Source: an uncultured Clostridia bacterium
Lineage (GTDB): Bacteria > Bacillota > Clostridia > UBA1381
Direction: 5' to 3'
Length of the DNA stretch: 49,537 bases
Assembly: GCA_947628155.1 (NCBI GenBank)
Contig: CANQYQ010000003.1
Location: 1 to 49,537, forward strand
Position 1 is the first letter of the stretch; each line of letters begins with the position of its first letter. Below are positions 1-9,168 of this stretch, piece after piece. The notes below the pieces were generated by a model. The model was not told the origin of the DNA. It ran no database searches and saw nothing but the letters and a program-made list of their open reading frames with translations. Position numbers and translations under genes: made by a program.

Positions 1-125
1 GTAATTGCGGAATCCCCTCGCCAACTTCGTTGGCCCTCTCCCCTTTAACAAGGGGCGCAAGCAGAGCGTTCCCGTGAACGAAAATCCCATACGCAACTGC
101 GCGATAAACATAAATTTATAACTAC
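1..125. repeat. Intergenic region with three small perfect hairpins (GCCAAC-TTC-GTTGGC; CCCCTT-TAAC-AAGGGG; CGTTC-CCGT-GAACG) and a dispersed repeat tail
   Basis: Palindromes read directly at ~20-34, 40-55 and 67-80; the 22-nt tail at 99-120 recurs at 36908-36929 with one mismatch. Confidence 0.6.
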
Positions 126-165
126 CGAACAAAATTAAATCATATATAGATTAGGAGGAATAACT

Positions 166-1047
166 ATGAAAAAATTACCGTTTACCGGGTCGGGCGTCGC
201 GATCGTCACGCCGTTTGACGGCGATAAGACGAATTACGACGCGCTTGGCGAGCTGATTGAAATGCACATTGCGAAAAAGACCGACGCGATCATCATCTGC
301 GGCACAACAGGCGAGGCGTCGACGATGAGCAATGAAGATCATATTGCCGCGATAGAATACACCGTAAAAAAGGCGGCGGGCCGGATCCCCGTAATAGCGG
401 GCACAGGCTCGAATGAAACCGCGCACGCGATCGACCTCTCGCAAAAGGCCGAGGCCGTCGGCGCGGACGGACTTTTACAGGTCACGCCGTATTATAACAA
501 GACCACACAGAAGGGACTTGTCGAGCATTTTACGGCAATAGCAAATTCCGTAAAAATCCCGATCATACTTTATAACGTTCCGTCAAGAACGGGAATGAAT
601 ATTTCCATAGATACTCTTAAAAAGCTTGCGAAGGTGGAAAACATCGTCGCGGTAAAGGAGGCGTCGGGGAATATCTCATATACGGCGAAGGTTGCGGCCG
701 AGGTACCGGAGCTTTACATATACTCCGGCAACGACGATATGATCGTACCGGTAATGTCATTGGGCGGCAAGGGCGTAATATCGGTTGTCGCGAATATTAT
801 GCCGGAGGAAACGCATAATATATGCGAATACTATTTAAACGGCGACGTTAAAAAGGCGCTGGAATTACAGCTTAAAATGCTGGACTTGATAAACGATCTG
901 TTTATCGAGGTAAACCCCGTTCCGATCAAGACGGCGATGAATTTACTCGGCTATAACGCCGGGAACCTCCGTTTACCGCTTACGGACATGGAGGAAAAGA
1001 ACCTGGAAACACTTAAAAATTCACTGAAAAACATGAATTTACTGTAA
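166..1047 (+). CDS. dapA: 4-hydroxy-tetrahydrodipicolinate synthase
   Basis: Full-length DapA-like protein ([29 protein letters not shown] motifs); SD taggagg upstream; followed by dapB. Confidence 0.97.
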   Translation: MKKLPFTGSGVAIVTPFDGDKTNYDALGELIEMHIAKKTDAIIICGTTGEASTMSNEDHIAAIEYTVKKAAGRIPVIAGTGSNETAHAIDLSQKAEAVGADGLLQVTPYYNKTTQKGLVEHFTAIANSVKIPIILYNVPSRTGMNISIDTLKKLAKVENIVAVKEASGNISYTAKVAAEVPELYIYSGNDDMIVPVMSLGGKGVISVVANIMPEETHNICEYYLNGDVKKALELQLKMLDLINDLFIEVNPVPIKTAMNLLGYNAGNLRLPLTDMEEKNLETLKNSLKNMNLL

Positions 1048-1065
1048 TTTAAGGAGTTGGGACCA

Positions 1066-1824
1066 ATGACAAAAATCATAATGAACGGCTGCAACGGCAG
1101 AATGGGTCAGGCGATAACACGGCTTGTAAGCGAGGACGCGGAATGTGAGATCACAGCCGGATTCGACGTAAACGACGTTATATCGAACGCGTATCCGGTA
1201 TTCAAAAACCCGTCGGACTTTTCCGGCGAGGCGGATGTTGTGATCGACTTCTCTCACCCGTCAAGCCTTACGGGAATACTCGATTACTGCAAAACGCGCA
1301 AGCTGCCCGTGATCCTCGCGACGACCGGATACACGGCGGAGCAGAAGGAGGAAATGCAGGCGGCCGCGGCTGAGATCCCGGTATTCTTCTCGGCTAATAT
1401 GTCGCTCGGCATAAATCTGCTTATTTCACTCGCCAAAACGGCGGCAAAATTACTTGAGGGCTCGTTCGATATCGAAATCGTCGAGCGCCACCATAATCAA
1501 AAGCTTGACGCGCCGTCGGGAACGGCGCTGGCAATCGCGGATGCAATCGACGAAACATTATCATATCCGGCCGAATACACATTTGACCGCCACGGTGTGC
1601 GCCGCAAAAGAAAGCCTACGGAGATAGGCATACACGCGGTTCGCGGCGGTACGATCGTCGGCGACCACAACGTGATTTTCGCGGGTAAGGATGAGGTAAT
1701 CGAATTAAAACACAGCGCGTATTCGCGTGAGGTGTTCGCCGTAGGCGCGGTGCGCGCGGCGAAATTTATGAAGGGTAAAGCTCCGGGAATGTACAGCATG
1801 AACGACTTGATAGCGGAATTATAA
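1066..1824 (+). CDS. dapB: 4-hydroxy-tetrahydrodipicolinate reductase
   Basis: MTKIIMNGCNGRMG Rossmann start, VERHHNQKLDAPSGTA motif; start moved to ATG 1066 after SD aaggag. Confidence 0.96.
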   Translation: MTKIIMNGCNGRMGQAITRLVSEDAECEITAGFDVNDVISNAYPVFKNPSDFSGEADVVIDFSHPSSLTGILDYCKTRKLPVILATTGYTAEQKEEMQAAAAEIPVFFSANMSLGINLLISLAKTAAKLLEGSFDIEIVERHHNQKLDAPSGTALAIADAIDETLSYPAEYTFDRHGVRRKRKPTEIGIHAVRGGTIVGDHNVIFAGKDEVIELKHSAYSREVFAVGAVRAAKFMKGKAPGMYSMNDLIAEL

Positions 1825-1862
1825 TTTATCCTGTCTTATAATAATTTAAGGAGGAGTAAAAC

Positions 1863-2399
1863 ATGGTATATATTTTACTGGCGGACGGATTTGAGGAGAT
1901 CGAGGCCCTGACTCCCGCGGATATAATGCGGCGCGCGGGCATAGACGTCACGACCGTTTCAATAAAAAGAGATAAAACCGTCACCGGTTCGCACGGCATA
2001 CCGGTAATCGCGGACGCGGTCATAACGGACGTTATGCCGGAGGATGTTGATTTGCTTATGCTTCCGGGCGGTGCGGGTCACGAGCTTCTTGACGCGTCAA
2101 ACGAGGCTCATTATCTTATAAACGAGGCCGTTACACGCGGGAATTATATCGCGGCAATATGCGCCGCGCCGAGTATTTTAGGCAAAAAGATGATTTTAAG
2201 CGGAAAAAAGGCGACATGCTTCCCGGGCTATGAAAAATATCTTTACGGCGCGGACGTCGTTTCCGACAAGGTAGTCACGGACAGGAATATTATTACCGGA
2301 AAGGGAGCCGGAGCGGCGGCGGAATTCGGCTTCACGATCGTAGAAATACTGAAGGATAAAGCCACGGCGGATAATTTAAGGAACCAAATGCAGTATTAA
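1863..2399 (+). CDS. DJ-1/PfpI family protein
   Basis: LADGFEEIEALTPADIMRRAG and AAICAAPSIL nucleophile-elbow motif. Confidence 0.92.
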   Translation: MVYILLADGFEEIEALTPADIMRRAGIDVTTVSIKRDKTVTGSHGIPVIADAVITDVMPEDVDLLMLPGGAGHELLDASNEAHYLINEAVTRGNYIAAICAAPSILGKKMILSGKKATCFPGYEKYLYGADVVSDKVVTDRNIITGKGAGAAAEFGFTIVEILKDKATADNLRNQMQY

Positions 2400-2411
2400 G
2401 GAATTACGGCA

Positions 2412-2960
2412 GTGATTAAGGAAGTTATAAGAGAACGTATGCGACGCCGCCGCAAAACGCTTACCTATGATCAGGTACACGAGAAAAGCGAAACTATACG
2501 TTACAAGCTTGAGGGAAAAAAGGCATTCAAGGACGCGGGTACGATAATGATGTATATCTCCGCGTACAAAGAGCCTGAAACGCTGCCCGTTATCGAGCAT
2601 CTTTTAGAGCAGGGCAAAAGGGTAATCGTTCCCGTTTCGTCAACCGAAACAAATACGATCGTCCCGACATACATAGAAACCACATCGGAGCTTGAAAAGG
2701 GCGCGTACGGCATACTTGAACCGACGATAATCCGTCCGGTCAACAAGAAGGATATCGATATTATTGTAATGCCGGGCATCGCGTTCGATATGCATCGGAA
2801 TCGATTAGGCTTCGGCAAGGGATATTACGATAAATTTTTAAAGGATACAAACGCAAAAAAAATCGCGCTTTGCTACGATTTCCAGATAATCGATGATTTA
2901 CCGATCGACGACCATGACATACCTATGGATCTGATACTTACCGAGGAGGGCGAGGTCTGA
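2412..2960 (+). CDS. 5-formyltetrahydrofolate cyclo-ligase
   Basis: C-terminal MPGIAFDMHRNRLGFGKGYYDKFL motif typical of the family. Confidence 0.92.
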   Translation: MIKEVIRERMRRRRKTLTYDQVHEKSETIRYKLEGKKAFKDAGTIMMYISAYKEPETLPVIEHLLEQGKRVIVPVSSTETNTIVPTYIETTSELEKGAYGILEPTIIRPVNKKDIDIIVMPGIAFDMHRNRLGFGKGYYDKFLKDTNAKKIALCYDFQIIDDLPIDDHDIPMDLILTEEGEV

Positions 2961-3724
2961 TGCTTTTCGACTCACACGCACATTACAACGATTCACGCTT
3001 CGACACGGACCGCGATGAAATTTTATCGTCCATGAGGGATAATAACGTCGGACTTATAATGAATTCGTGCTCAAATCTTGGTGAAATACCGGACATAATC
3101 GGATTATGCGAAAAATACGATTTTATTTACGGCTCGGTCGGCGTTCATCCGCACGACGTTGAGGACATGACGGAGGACGATATTGACGCGCTGCATGAAT
3201 ATTTAAAGTATCCTAAAATCATGGCTGTCGGCGAAATCGGGCTTGATTATTATTACGACAACTCACCGCGCAATTTGCAGCGAAAATGGTTTGCGCGTCA
3301 GATCGAGCTGGCGATCGAAACCGGTATGCCGATAGTTATTCACGACCGTGACGCGCACGGAGACTGCATGGATATAATGCGCGCGTACAAGAACGATATA
3401 ACGGGCGAGTTCCATTGCTATGCCGGTTCGGTGGAAATGGCGCGGGAAATTCTCGGCTGGGGAATGTATATAGCCCTGGGCGGCGCGCTGACGTTTAAAA
3501 ATTCTGTTCGTCCGCGCGAGGTCGCGGAATATGTGCCGCTTGATATGCTGCTTATCGAAACGGATTGCCCGTATCTCACGCCCGTACCTCACAGGGGCAA
3601 GCGCAACAGCTCGCTGTACGTGCACTACGTCGCGGAGGAGATCGCGCGGATCAAGGGTATTCCTGTAAAGGAAGTCGAGGATATGACGTATAATAACGCG
3701 AAAAAAATGTTTAAAATAAAATGA
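2960..3724 (+). CDS. tatD: TatD family hydrolase/DNase
   Basis: LFDSHAHYND, GEIGLDYYYD, HCYAGS, IETDCPYLTP motifs. Confidence 0.94.
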   Translation: MLFDSHAHYNDSRFDTDRDEILSSMRDNNVGLIMNSCSNLGEIPDIIGLCEKYDFIYGSVGVHPHDVEDMTEDDIDALHEYLKYPKIMAVGEIGLDYYYDNSPRNLQRKWFARQIELAIETGMPIVIHDRDAHGDCMDIMRAYKNDITGEFHCYAGSVEMAREILGWGMYIALGGALTFKNSVRPREVAEYVPLDMLLIETDCPYLTPVPHRGKRNSSLYVHYVAEEIARIKGIPVKEVEDMTYNNAKKMFKIK

Positions 3725-3749
3725 GGCTATAAAAGCCTCATTTTTATTT
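3721..3749. terminator. Bidirectional rho-independent terminator overlapping the tatD stop codon
   Basis: ATGAGGCT-ATAAA-AGCCTCAT followed by TTTTATTT; convergent genes on both sides. Confidence 0.85.
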
Positions 3750-3753
3750 CAAA

Positions 3754-6144
3754 TCATTCCTGACCCGGGGTAACGTCTCCCGTTTCGCCCTCGGTATTTT
3801 CTCCGCCTGATTCACCGGATTCACCGGAATCCTCGCCGCCGCCTTCACCGACTTCGGAATCGCCGGGACCTTCGCTACCGCCTTCGCCGCTGGGATTTGA
3901 CCGGAACGTAATATTCATCGGATCAAGATACGGTATTAATTTGCTGTCATTCCATGCGTATGCCTTAACTGTCGTTGTACCGTCGTTATAAACAACGTTA
4001 TCCTCCGCCGTAAGATTAAACGTTCCGTCGGCGCTTTCGCGTACAGCCGTAAGCACATCGTTCTCGTATACCGCGAGTATGTACGAGGGCGCTTCTTGAT
4101 ATTTGGGGTCAAAACCGTTTACTCCCATCGTCAGTGTACCGATAAGCAGATCGCCTGTCGGACTCATAGTACCGCTTCTGTGCCAGCCTGCGTTCGCCGT
4201 CTTAACATACAGCGTCATATCCTCCGTAATGGGTGTATTAAAATCCCACGCGGTTTCGCCTGCCTCGTCCGCCGTCCAGCCGGTGATAACATGACCGTAC
4301 TTGTAATATTCCGGAATTATAACCGGGTAATTATACGGAACATATAGCTCATCCGCCTTTTTATCGCCGTCCATAAATGTAACCACGCGCGTTTCAAGCG
4401 CAAGCAACTCCTGTTGCTCCGGTGTGCCAAAATCTATGCCGTATGTATTGCCCTCGTACTTAGTGGAAATAGTGGTGTTCAGTTCATATTTCAGTATCGA
4501 GCCAACAACGGATATTCCGTGAATACCTTTTACGCCATATCTTTCTCTTCCGTCACTGTCGGGTGTCAACTCAATCTCCATTCTGTCCATGTGATAAATA
4601 GACTCGACTATGGGTGTGCCGCCAAGCTCTATTCTGTATATATCCGTCTGCGAATTGAAATACAGATATTTTTCCCCGCTTTCGGAATAGATATATTTGC
4701 CTATACCACCATAATAGCCGTCATGGCGGGGAAAGGAAAATCCGTTTTTCGTCCGCCCAATCCAAATGCCGTCGGGTATTTTACAATATTCTGTTTTGTT
4801 CTCAAGATTTGCTCCAAGCTTAAATATGGCAGTATACGCTTCATCGTTACCCGCCTGAACAGGCACAATATCCACGTAATAGCGGTTATTGCCGTCAAAT
4901 ATAACCGGGGTATTGACGTCGCCGCTGCTCCATATTCTGTAAATCTGCGGTTCCGGAGGCTGTGTCTCGCCCGTATCCGGGCCTTGTTCACCGCCGTCTC
5001 CGCCGGATTCTTCTCCGCCTTGTTCACCGCCGTCTCCGCCGGATTCCTCCCCGCCTTCACCTTCCTGCGGCGGTATTATTATTTCTTCATAATGCCCATG
5101 CCAGCTTTTGTTTGCGTATTCGCTGCCGATATTGACTTCACCAAAGCCTTTGTCGGTTATAAAACCGTCCTTATGCGTTCCGCCTTGTAACAGCTCTTCA
5201 TCATTAACAAGAAAATACTCATGCGATACTTTGCCGAGTATATCGTTATCGTCCTGCGTAGTGTCAACGTAATACCAGCCGCCGCCTATTTTGACCGCCG
5301 ACCATTCATGCTGCTCGGTATTACTGTAAACGTTAATACAATCAACATTTACCTTTGAAAGCAGGTATTTATATGATAACGAATACCCCTGGCAAACAGT
5401 CAATCCGTCGAGCAATCCCGCGTCAAGAGTACGCTTTACCATGGCCTGGTCCTCTTCGCCGCCCTCCGCGCGCCAATCATATTTGATATTATTTATAATA
5501 TAATCATGCAGCCAGAGCGCCTTGTCAAAATCATCCTGCTCAGTGTACCCTTCATCGCCCGATTTTCCGTCGGCATTTATTCCGTCCGACTCCATTGCGG
5601 CTTTAATTTCCGCAACCTTGTTATCTATTTGCTCTTGGATCCTTACAATTTCATCAGCGCTGTAAAAATACGGAAGCAAGAATGAATACAAATTATTTTC
5701 AAATGTTCTGTACGAGTACCTGTTTCCAAAATAAAAATACGTCGGGTCATCCGATATAATATTCTCCACGATTCCCCATGCCGCGTTCATTTCATCGGAA
5801 ATATTGCCCTGCTCATCGGAAACATTTACGGTATATTCCTCAGGTATAACGATTTCAAGATAACGAGTTCCGTCATTTTCTACAATATGCTCATCCTGTT
5901 TGGCAAGAGCTTCCGCCGCGGCATTATTTATCGCCTCAATTGCTTCCGGCGAAAGACCGCTGTCCGTAATGCCCTCGATCGGCATTGACATAAGCTCGAT
6001 ATCGTCATTATCCTGCGGCTGCTCGGCAGTCAGTATCACTTTTGCGCTGTCGGATCCATAAATATCCTCATCCGCATATGATACCTCTGCCGCCGACGCA
6101 AAAATCATAACTGCTGATATGATTGTACATAAAAGCTTTTTCAT
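3754..6144 (-). CDS. Secreted transglutaminase-like domain protein with low-complexity Gly/Glu linker and bacterial-repeat-type C-terminal region
   Basis: Signal peptide; GLTVCQGYSLSYKYLL ... EHEWSAVKIGGGWYYVDTTQDD transglutaminase-core pattern; Gly/Glu linker; ITGWTADEAGETAWDFNTPITEDMTLYVK resembles InlB/Listeria-Bacteroides repeats. Confidence 0.8.
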   Translation of the reverse strand: MKKLLCTIISAVMIFASAAEVSYADEDIYGSDSAKVILTAEQPQDNDDIELMSMPIEGITDSGLSPEAIEAINNAAAEALAKQDEHIVENDGTRYLEIVIPEEYTVNVSDEQGNISDEMNAAWGIVENIISDDPTYFYFGNRYSYRTFENNLYSFLLPYFYSADEIVRIQEQIDNKVAEIKAAMESDGINADGKSGDEGYTEQDDFDKALWLHDYIINNIKYDWRAEGGEEDQAMVKRTLDAGLLDGLTVCQGYSLSYKYLLSKVNVDCINVYSNTEQHEWSAVKIGGGWYYVDTTQDDNDILGKVSHEYFLVNDEELLQGGTHKDGFITDKGFGEVNIGSEYANKSWHGHYEEIIIPPQEGEGGEESGGDGGEQGGEESGGDGGEQGPDTGETQPPEPQIYRIWSSGDVNTPVIFDGNNRYYVDIVPVQAGNDEAYTAIFKLGANLENKTEYCKIPDGIWIGRTKNGFSFPRHDGYYGGIGKYIYSESGEKYLYFNSQTDIYRIELGGTPIVESIYHMDRMEIELTPDSDGRERYGVKGIHGISVVGSILKYELNTTISTKYEGNTYGIDFGTPEQQELLALETRVVTFMDGDKKADELYVPYNYPVIIPEYYKYGHVITGWTADEAGETAWDFNTPITEDMTLYVKTANAGWHRSGTMSPTGDLLIGTLTMGVNGFDPKYQEAPSYILAVYENDVLTAVRESADGTFNLTAEDNVVYNDGTTTVKAYAWNDSKLIPYLDPMNITFRSNPSGEGGSEGPGDSEVGEGGGEDSGESGESGGENTEGETGDVTPGQE
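4981..5052 (-). repeat. Two tandem 36-bp units encoding GGEESGGDGGEQ in the linker of the transglutaminase-like protein
   Basis: gccttgttcaccgccgtctccgccggattcttctcc repeated in tandem with a few mismatches. Confidence 0.85.
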
Positions 6145-6268
6145 GTAAGTTCCTCCTTAATTAACGCACATAAATATTATTTTTTATGCATACGCGATAA
6201 ATATTATACATCAATCTAATATTAAAGTCAATAATAAAACTACAGTATTGCGCAAAATAAATTGAGTA

Positions 6269-6297
6269 TTGACAATACAGGTAAACGGTGCTATAAT
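6269..6297 (+). promoter_or_regulatory. Consensus sigma-A promoter of the nifS operon
   Basis: TTGACA-17 nt-TATAAT. Confidence 0.85.
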
Positions 6298-6325
6298 ACC
6301 AATTAACCTACAAGGTTGATAGGTA
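6297..6325 (+). promoter_or_regulatory. Operator-like palindrome overlapping the nifS transcription start
   Basis: TACCAATTAACCT-ACA-AGGTTGATAGGTA; 11 of 13 arm positions are complementary. Confidence 0.65.
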
Positions 6326-6356
6326 ATAGATAAAATTACGAAAAGAGGCATAAATT

Positions 6357-7550
6357 ATGAAGATATACGCGGATAACGCGGCGACGACAAAGACAAGCCG
6401 CACTGCGATAGAGGCGATGCTGCCGTATTTCGACAAAATCTACGGTAATCCGTCAAGTCTGCACACGCCCGGACAGGAGGCGGCGGAAGCGCTCCTTGAC
6501 GCGAGGGAGAGAGCCGCGAAAAATTTAGGCTGCTTCCCCGATGAGATTTATTTTACCTCCGGCGGCAGCGAGGCGGATAATCAGGCAATTATATCGGCGG
6601 CGCGAATCGGTGAAAAAAAGGGTAAAAAGCATATAATTTCAACGGCGTTTGAGCATCACGCGGTGCTGCACACGCTTGACAAGCTTGAAAAGGAGGGCTT
6701 TGAAATAACGCTGCTCGACGTGTCGAATGACGGCGGCGTTATAACGCCGGAGCAGGTTGAATCGGCTATCCGACCCGACACGTGCCTTGTCACTATAATG
6801 TACGCGAACAATGAGATAGGCACTGTTGAGCCGATCGGCGAGATAGGCAAATTATGCCGTGAAAAGAAAATACTGTTCCATACCGACGCGGTTCAGGCGG
6901 TAGGTCATCTTAACATTAACGTCAAGGATGAAAATATTGATATGCTTTCACTGTCCGGCCACAAATTCCGAGGCCCTAAGGGCGTTGGCGCCCTGTATGC
7001 GCGGCGCGGGATAAAGCTCACGAATATAATCGAGGGCGGCGCGCAGGAGCGCGGCAAGCGCGCGGGTACGCACAATATGCCGGCTATTATGGGCATGGCG
7101 GCGGCAATGGACGAGGCGTGCGCAAATATTGACGCTAACGCGGAAAAGACTGTAAAAATGCGTGACAAGCTTATCGCGGGACTTTCGGAAATACCTCATT
7201 CAATTCTAAACGGCCACCCGACAAAGCGTCTGCCCGGCAATGTAAGCTTCTGCTTCGAAGGCATAGAGGGTGAATCTCTGCTGTTATTGCTCGACAGCAA
7301 AGGAATATACGCGTCCTCCGGCTCAGCCTGCACATCAGGCTCGCTCGACCCGAGCCACGTTCTTCTGGCGATAGGCCGCCCACACGCGATAGCTCACGGC
7401 TCGCTTAGATTATCGATCGACCATGAAACAACGGACGAAGAGGTTGAATATATCATAAACGGCGTAAAAGAAGTAGTAGAATATTTAAGAAATATGTCGC
7501 CTGTTTGGAGCGATTTACAGAAAGGAAAGAGAGAATATGTTATACAGTGA
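6357..7550 (+). CDS. nifS: Cysteine desulfurase
   Basis: MKIYADNAATTKTS, SGHKFRGPKGVGALY, SSGSACTSGSLDPSHV. Confidence 0.96.
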   Translation: MKIYADNAATTKTSRTAIEAMLPYFDKIYGNPSSLHTPGQEAAEALLDARERAAKNLGCFPDEIYFTSGGSEADNQAIISAARIGEKKGKKHIISTAFEHHAVLHTLDKLEKEGFEITLLDVSNDGGVITPEQVESAIRPDTCLVTIMYANNEIGTVEPIGEIGKLCREKKILFHTDAVQAVGHLNINVKDENIDMLSLSGHKFRGPKGVGALYARRGIKLTNIIEGGAQERGKRAGTHNMPAIMGMAAAMDEACANIDANAEKTVKMRDKLIAGLSEIPHSILNGHPTKRLPGNVSFCFEGIEGESLLLLLDSKGIYASSGSACTSGSLDPSHVLLAIGRPHAIAHGSLRLSIDHETTDEEVEYIINGVKEVVEYLRNMSPVWSDLQKGKREYVIQ

Positions 7551-7968
7551 AAAGGTAATGGATCATTTTAGAAATCCGCGCAATGTCGGAACGATCGAGG
7601 ACGCGGACGGAATAGGCGAGGTAGGCAACGTAAAATGCGGCGATATAATGAAAATTTATATCAAGGTCGATAACGATACAATATCGGACGTTAAATTTGA
7701 AACGTTCGGCTGCGGCTCCGCGATCGCGTCAAGCTCCATGGCGACGGAATTAATCAAGGGTAAGCCTATAAGCGAGGCGCTGCAGCTTACAAACAAGGCT
7801 GTCGCGGAGGCGCTCGACGGACTTCCCGCGCATAAGCTCCACTGCTCGGTACTGGCGGAGGAAGCGATACAGGCGGCAATAAAGGATTATTACGATAAAA
7901 ACAACATAGAATACGACGAGGAAATATTCGCAAGCCTTTTGCGTTCGCATGATGAAGAGGACGAATAA
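7537..7968 (+). CDS. nifU: Fe-S cluster assembly scaffold (NifU/IscU N-terminal type)
   Basis: MLYSEKVMDHFRNPRNVG, VKCGD, FGCGSAIASSS, HCSVLAEEAI motifs; overlaps nifS. Confidence 0.95.
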   Translation: MLYSEKVMDHFRNPRNVGTIEDADGIGEVGNVKCGDIMKIYIKVDNDTISDVKFETFGCGSAIASSSMATELIKGKPISEALQLTNKAVAEALDGLPAHKLHCSVLAEEAIQAAIKDYYDKNNIEYDEEIFASLLRSHDEEDE

Positions 7969-7970
7969 TC

Positions 7971-8375
7971 ATGATGATTTCAACCAAAGGCAGGTATGCC
8001 TTGATTGTAATGGTAGATCTGGCGCAGAATATTAATGACGGCTATATACCGTTAAAGGATATAGCCGCGCGCCAGCACATTTCACAAAAATATCTCGAAA
8101 GCATAATGACCGCGCTGTCGAAGGCCGGTTATGTAGACGCGCTTCACGGCAAGGGTGGCGGCTACCGCCTGAACCGTCCGGCGAACGAATACACGGTCGG
8201 CAGCATTATAAAGCTTACGGAAAGCTCACTCGCGCCCGTGCCGTGTTTGGAGGACGGCGCGGAAAAATGCGCGAAGGAGGACGAATGTCCGACCTGCCCG
8301 GTTTGGCAGAAGCTGTATACCATAATCGACGATTACCTTGAAAGTGTAAAGCTGTCGGATTTAATGAAAAATTAA
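7971..8375 (+). CDS. Rrf2/IscR family transcriptional regulator
   Basis: Winged-helix Rrf2 N-terminus (STKGRYALIVMVDLA, LHGKGGGYRL) and Cys-rich C-terminal region CLEDGAEKCAKEDECPTC. Confidence 0.93.
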   Translation: MMISTKGRYALIVMVDLAQNINDGYIPLKDIAARQHISQKYLESIMTALSKAGYVDALHGKGGGYRLNRPANEYTVGSIIKLTESSLAPVPCLEDGAEKCAKEDECPTCPVWQKLYTIIDDYLESVKLSDLMKN

Positions 8376-8395
8376 CGAATTTATAAAACTCAAAA

Positions 8396-8428
8396 AGGGA
8401 ATCGTTAGAAATTAACGATTCCTTTTTT
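8396..8428 (+). terminator. Rho-independent terminator after the Rrf2 gene
   Basis: GGAATCGTTA...TAACGATTCC followed by TTTTTT. Confidence 0.85.
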
Positions 8429-8454
8429 ACATTAAATTATATTCATTATTTATA

Positions 8455-9168
8455 TTAAATCGTGATTCCGCCGTCAACCGATAAAATCTGCCCCGTGATA
8501 AACGACGCGTCGTCGGACAATAAAAACGCCGCCGCTTTAGCTATATCCTCCGGCGTTCCGATACGCATAAGCGGCGTCTGCGCCGCCAAATCAGCGCGCG
8601 TTTCATTATCAAGCGCCGCGTTCATGTCTGTATCAATAACGCCCGGCGCAATACAATTAACATTTATCCCCGACGGACCAAGCTCCTTCGCCATGGCCCT
8701 TGTGAATCCTATAACCGCTGCCTTTGACGCGCTGTATACCGCTTCGCAGCTCGCGCCCGTGATGCCCCACATAGACGAAATATTAACAATTTTACCGCTT
8801 TGTTTTTTTATCATATCCGGTATTACGGCGCGTGTTACAAGATAAACTCCCTTCATATTTATATTAAAAAGCTTATCGTATTCCGCTTCCGACGTATCCT
8901 GCAAAAGCCTTATGATTGAAGCTCCCGCGTTATTTACAAGCGCGTCAGCGCCGCCGTATTCTTCGACCGTTTTTATCATATTATCAACCTCGTCAGCGTT
9001 TGAGACATCGCATTTTACTGCGATACCGCCGATTTTTTCCGCGAGTGAAACGGCTTCTTTTTCGCTTTTATTATAATTCACAAATACGCGGTATCCCTTT
9101 TCGGCGAGCTCCTTAGCGATTGCCGCGCCAATGCCGCGCGACGCGCCTGTTACGAGAACATTTTTCAT
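8455..9168 (-). CDS. SDR family oxidoreductase, 3-oxoacyl-ACP reductase-like
   Basis: VTGASRGIGAAIA, NNAG, YSASKAAVIGFTRAMAKE, ITGQILSVDGG motifs. Confidence 0.92.
   Translation of the reverse strand: MKNVLVTGASRGIGAAIAKELAEKGYRVFVNYNKSEKEAVSLAEKIGGIAVKCDVSNADEVDNMIKTVEEYGGADALVNNAGASIIRLLQDTSEAEYDKLFNINMKGVYLVTRAVIPDMIKKQSGKIVNISSMWGITGASCEAVYSASKAAVIGFTRAMAKELGPSGINVNCIAPGVIDTDMNAALDNETRADLAAQTPLMRIGTPEDIAKAAAFLLSDDASFITGQILSVDGGITI

Noticed and set aside
1-125. Possible CRISPR or riboswitch upstream of dapA
   Set aside because: Only short unrelated hairpins and no regularly spaced repeats; no lysine-riboswitch-like core recognised. Treated as a palindromic repeat region
4414-5190. 258-aa plus-strand ORF opposite the transglutaminase-like gene
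   Set aside because: Antisense to a protein with signal peptide and recognisable domains; no convincing RBS or family features
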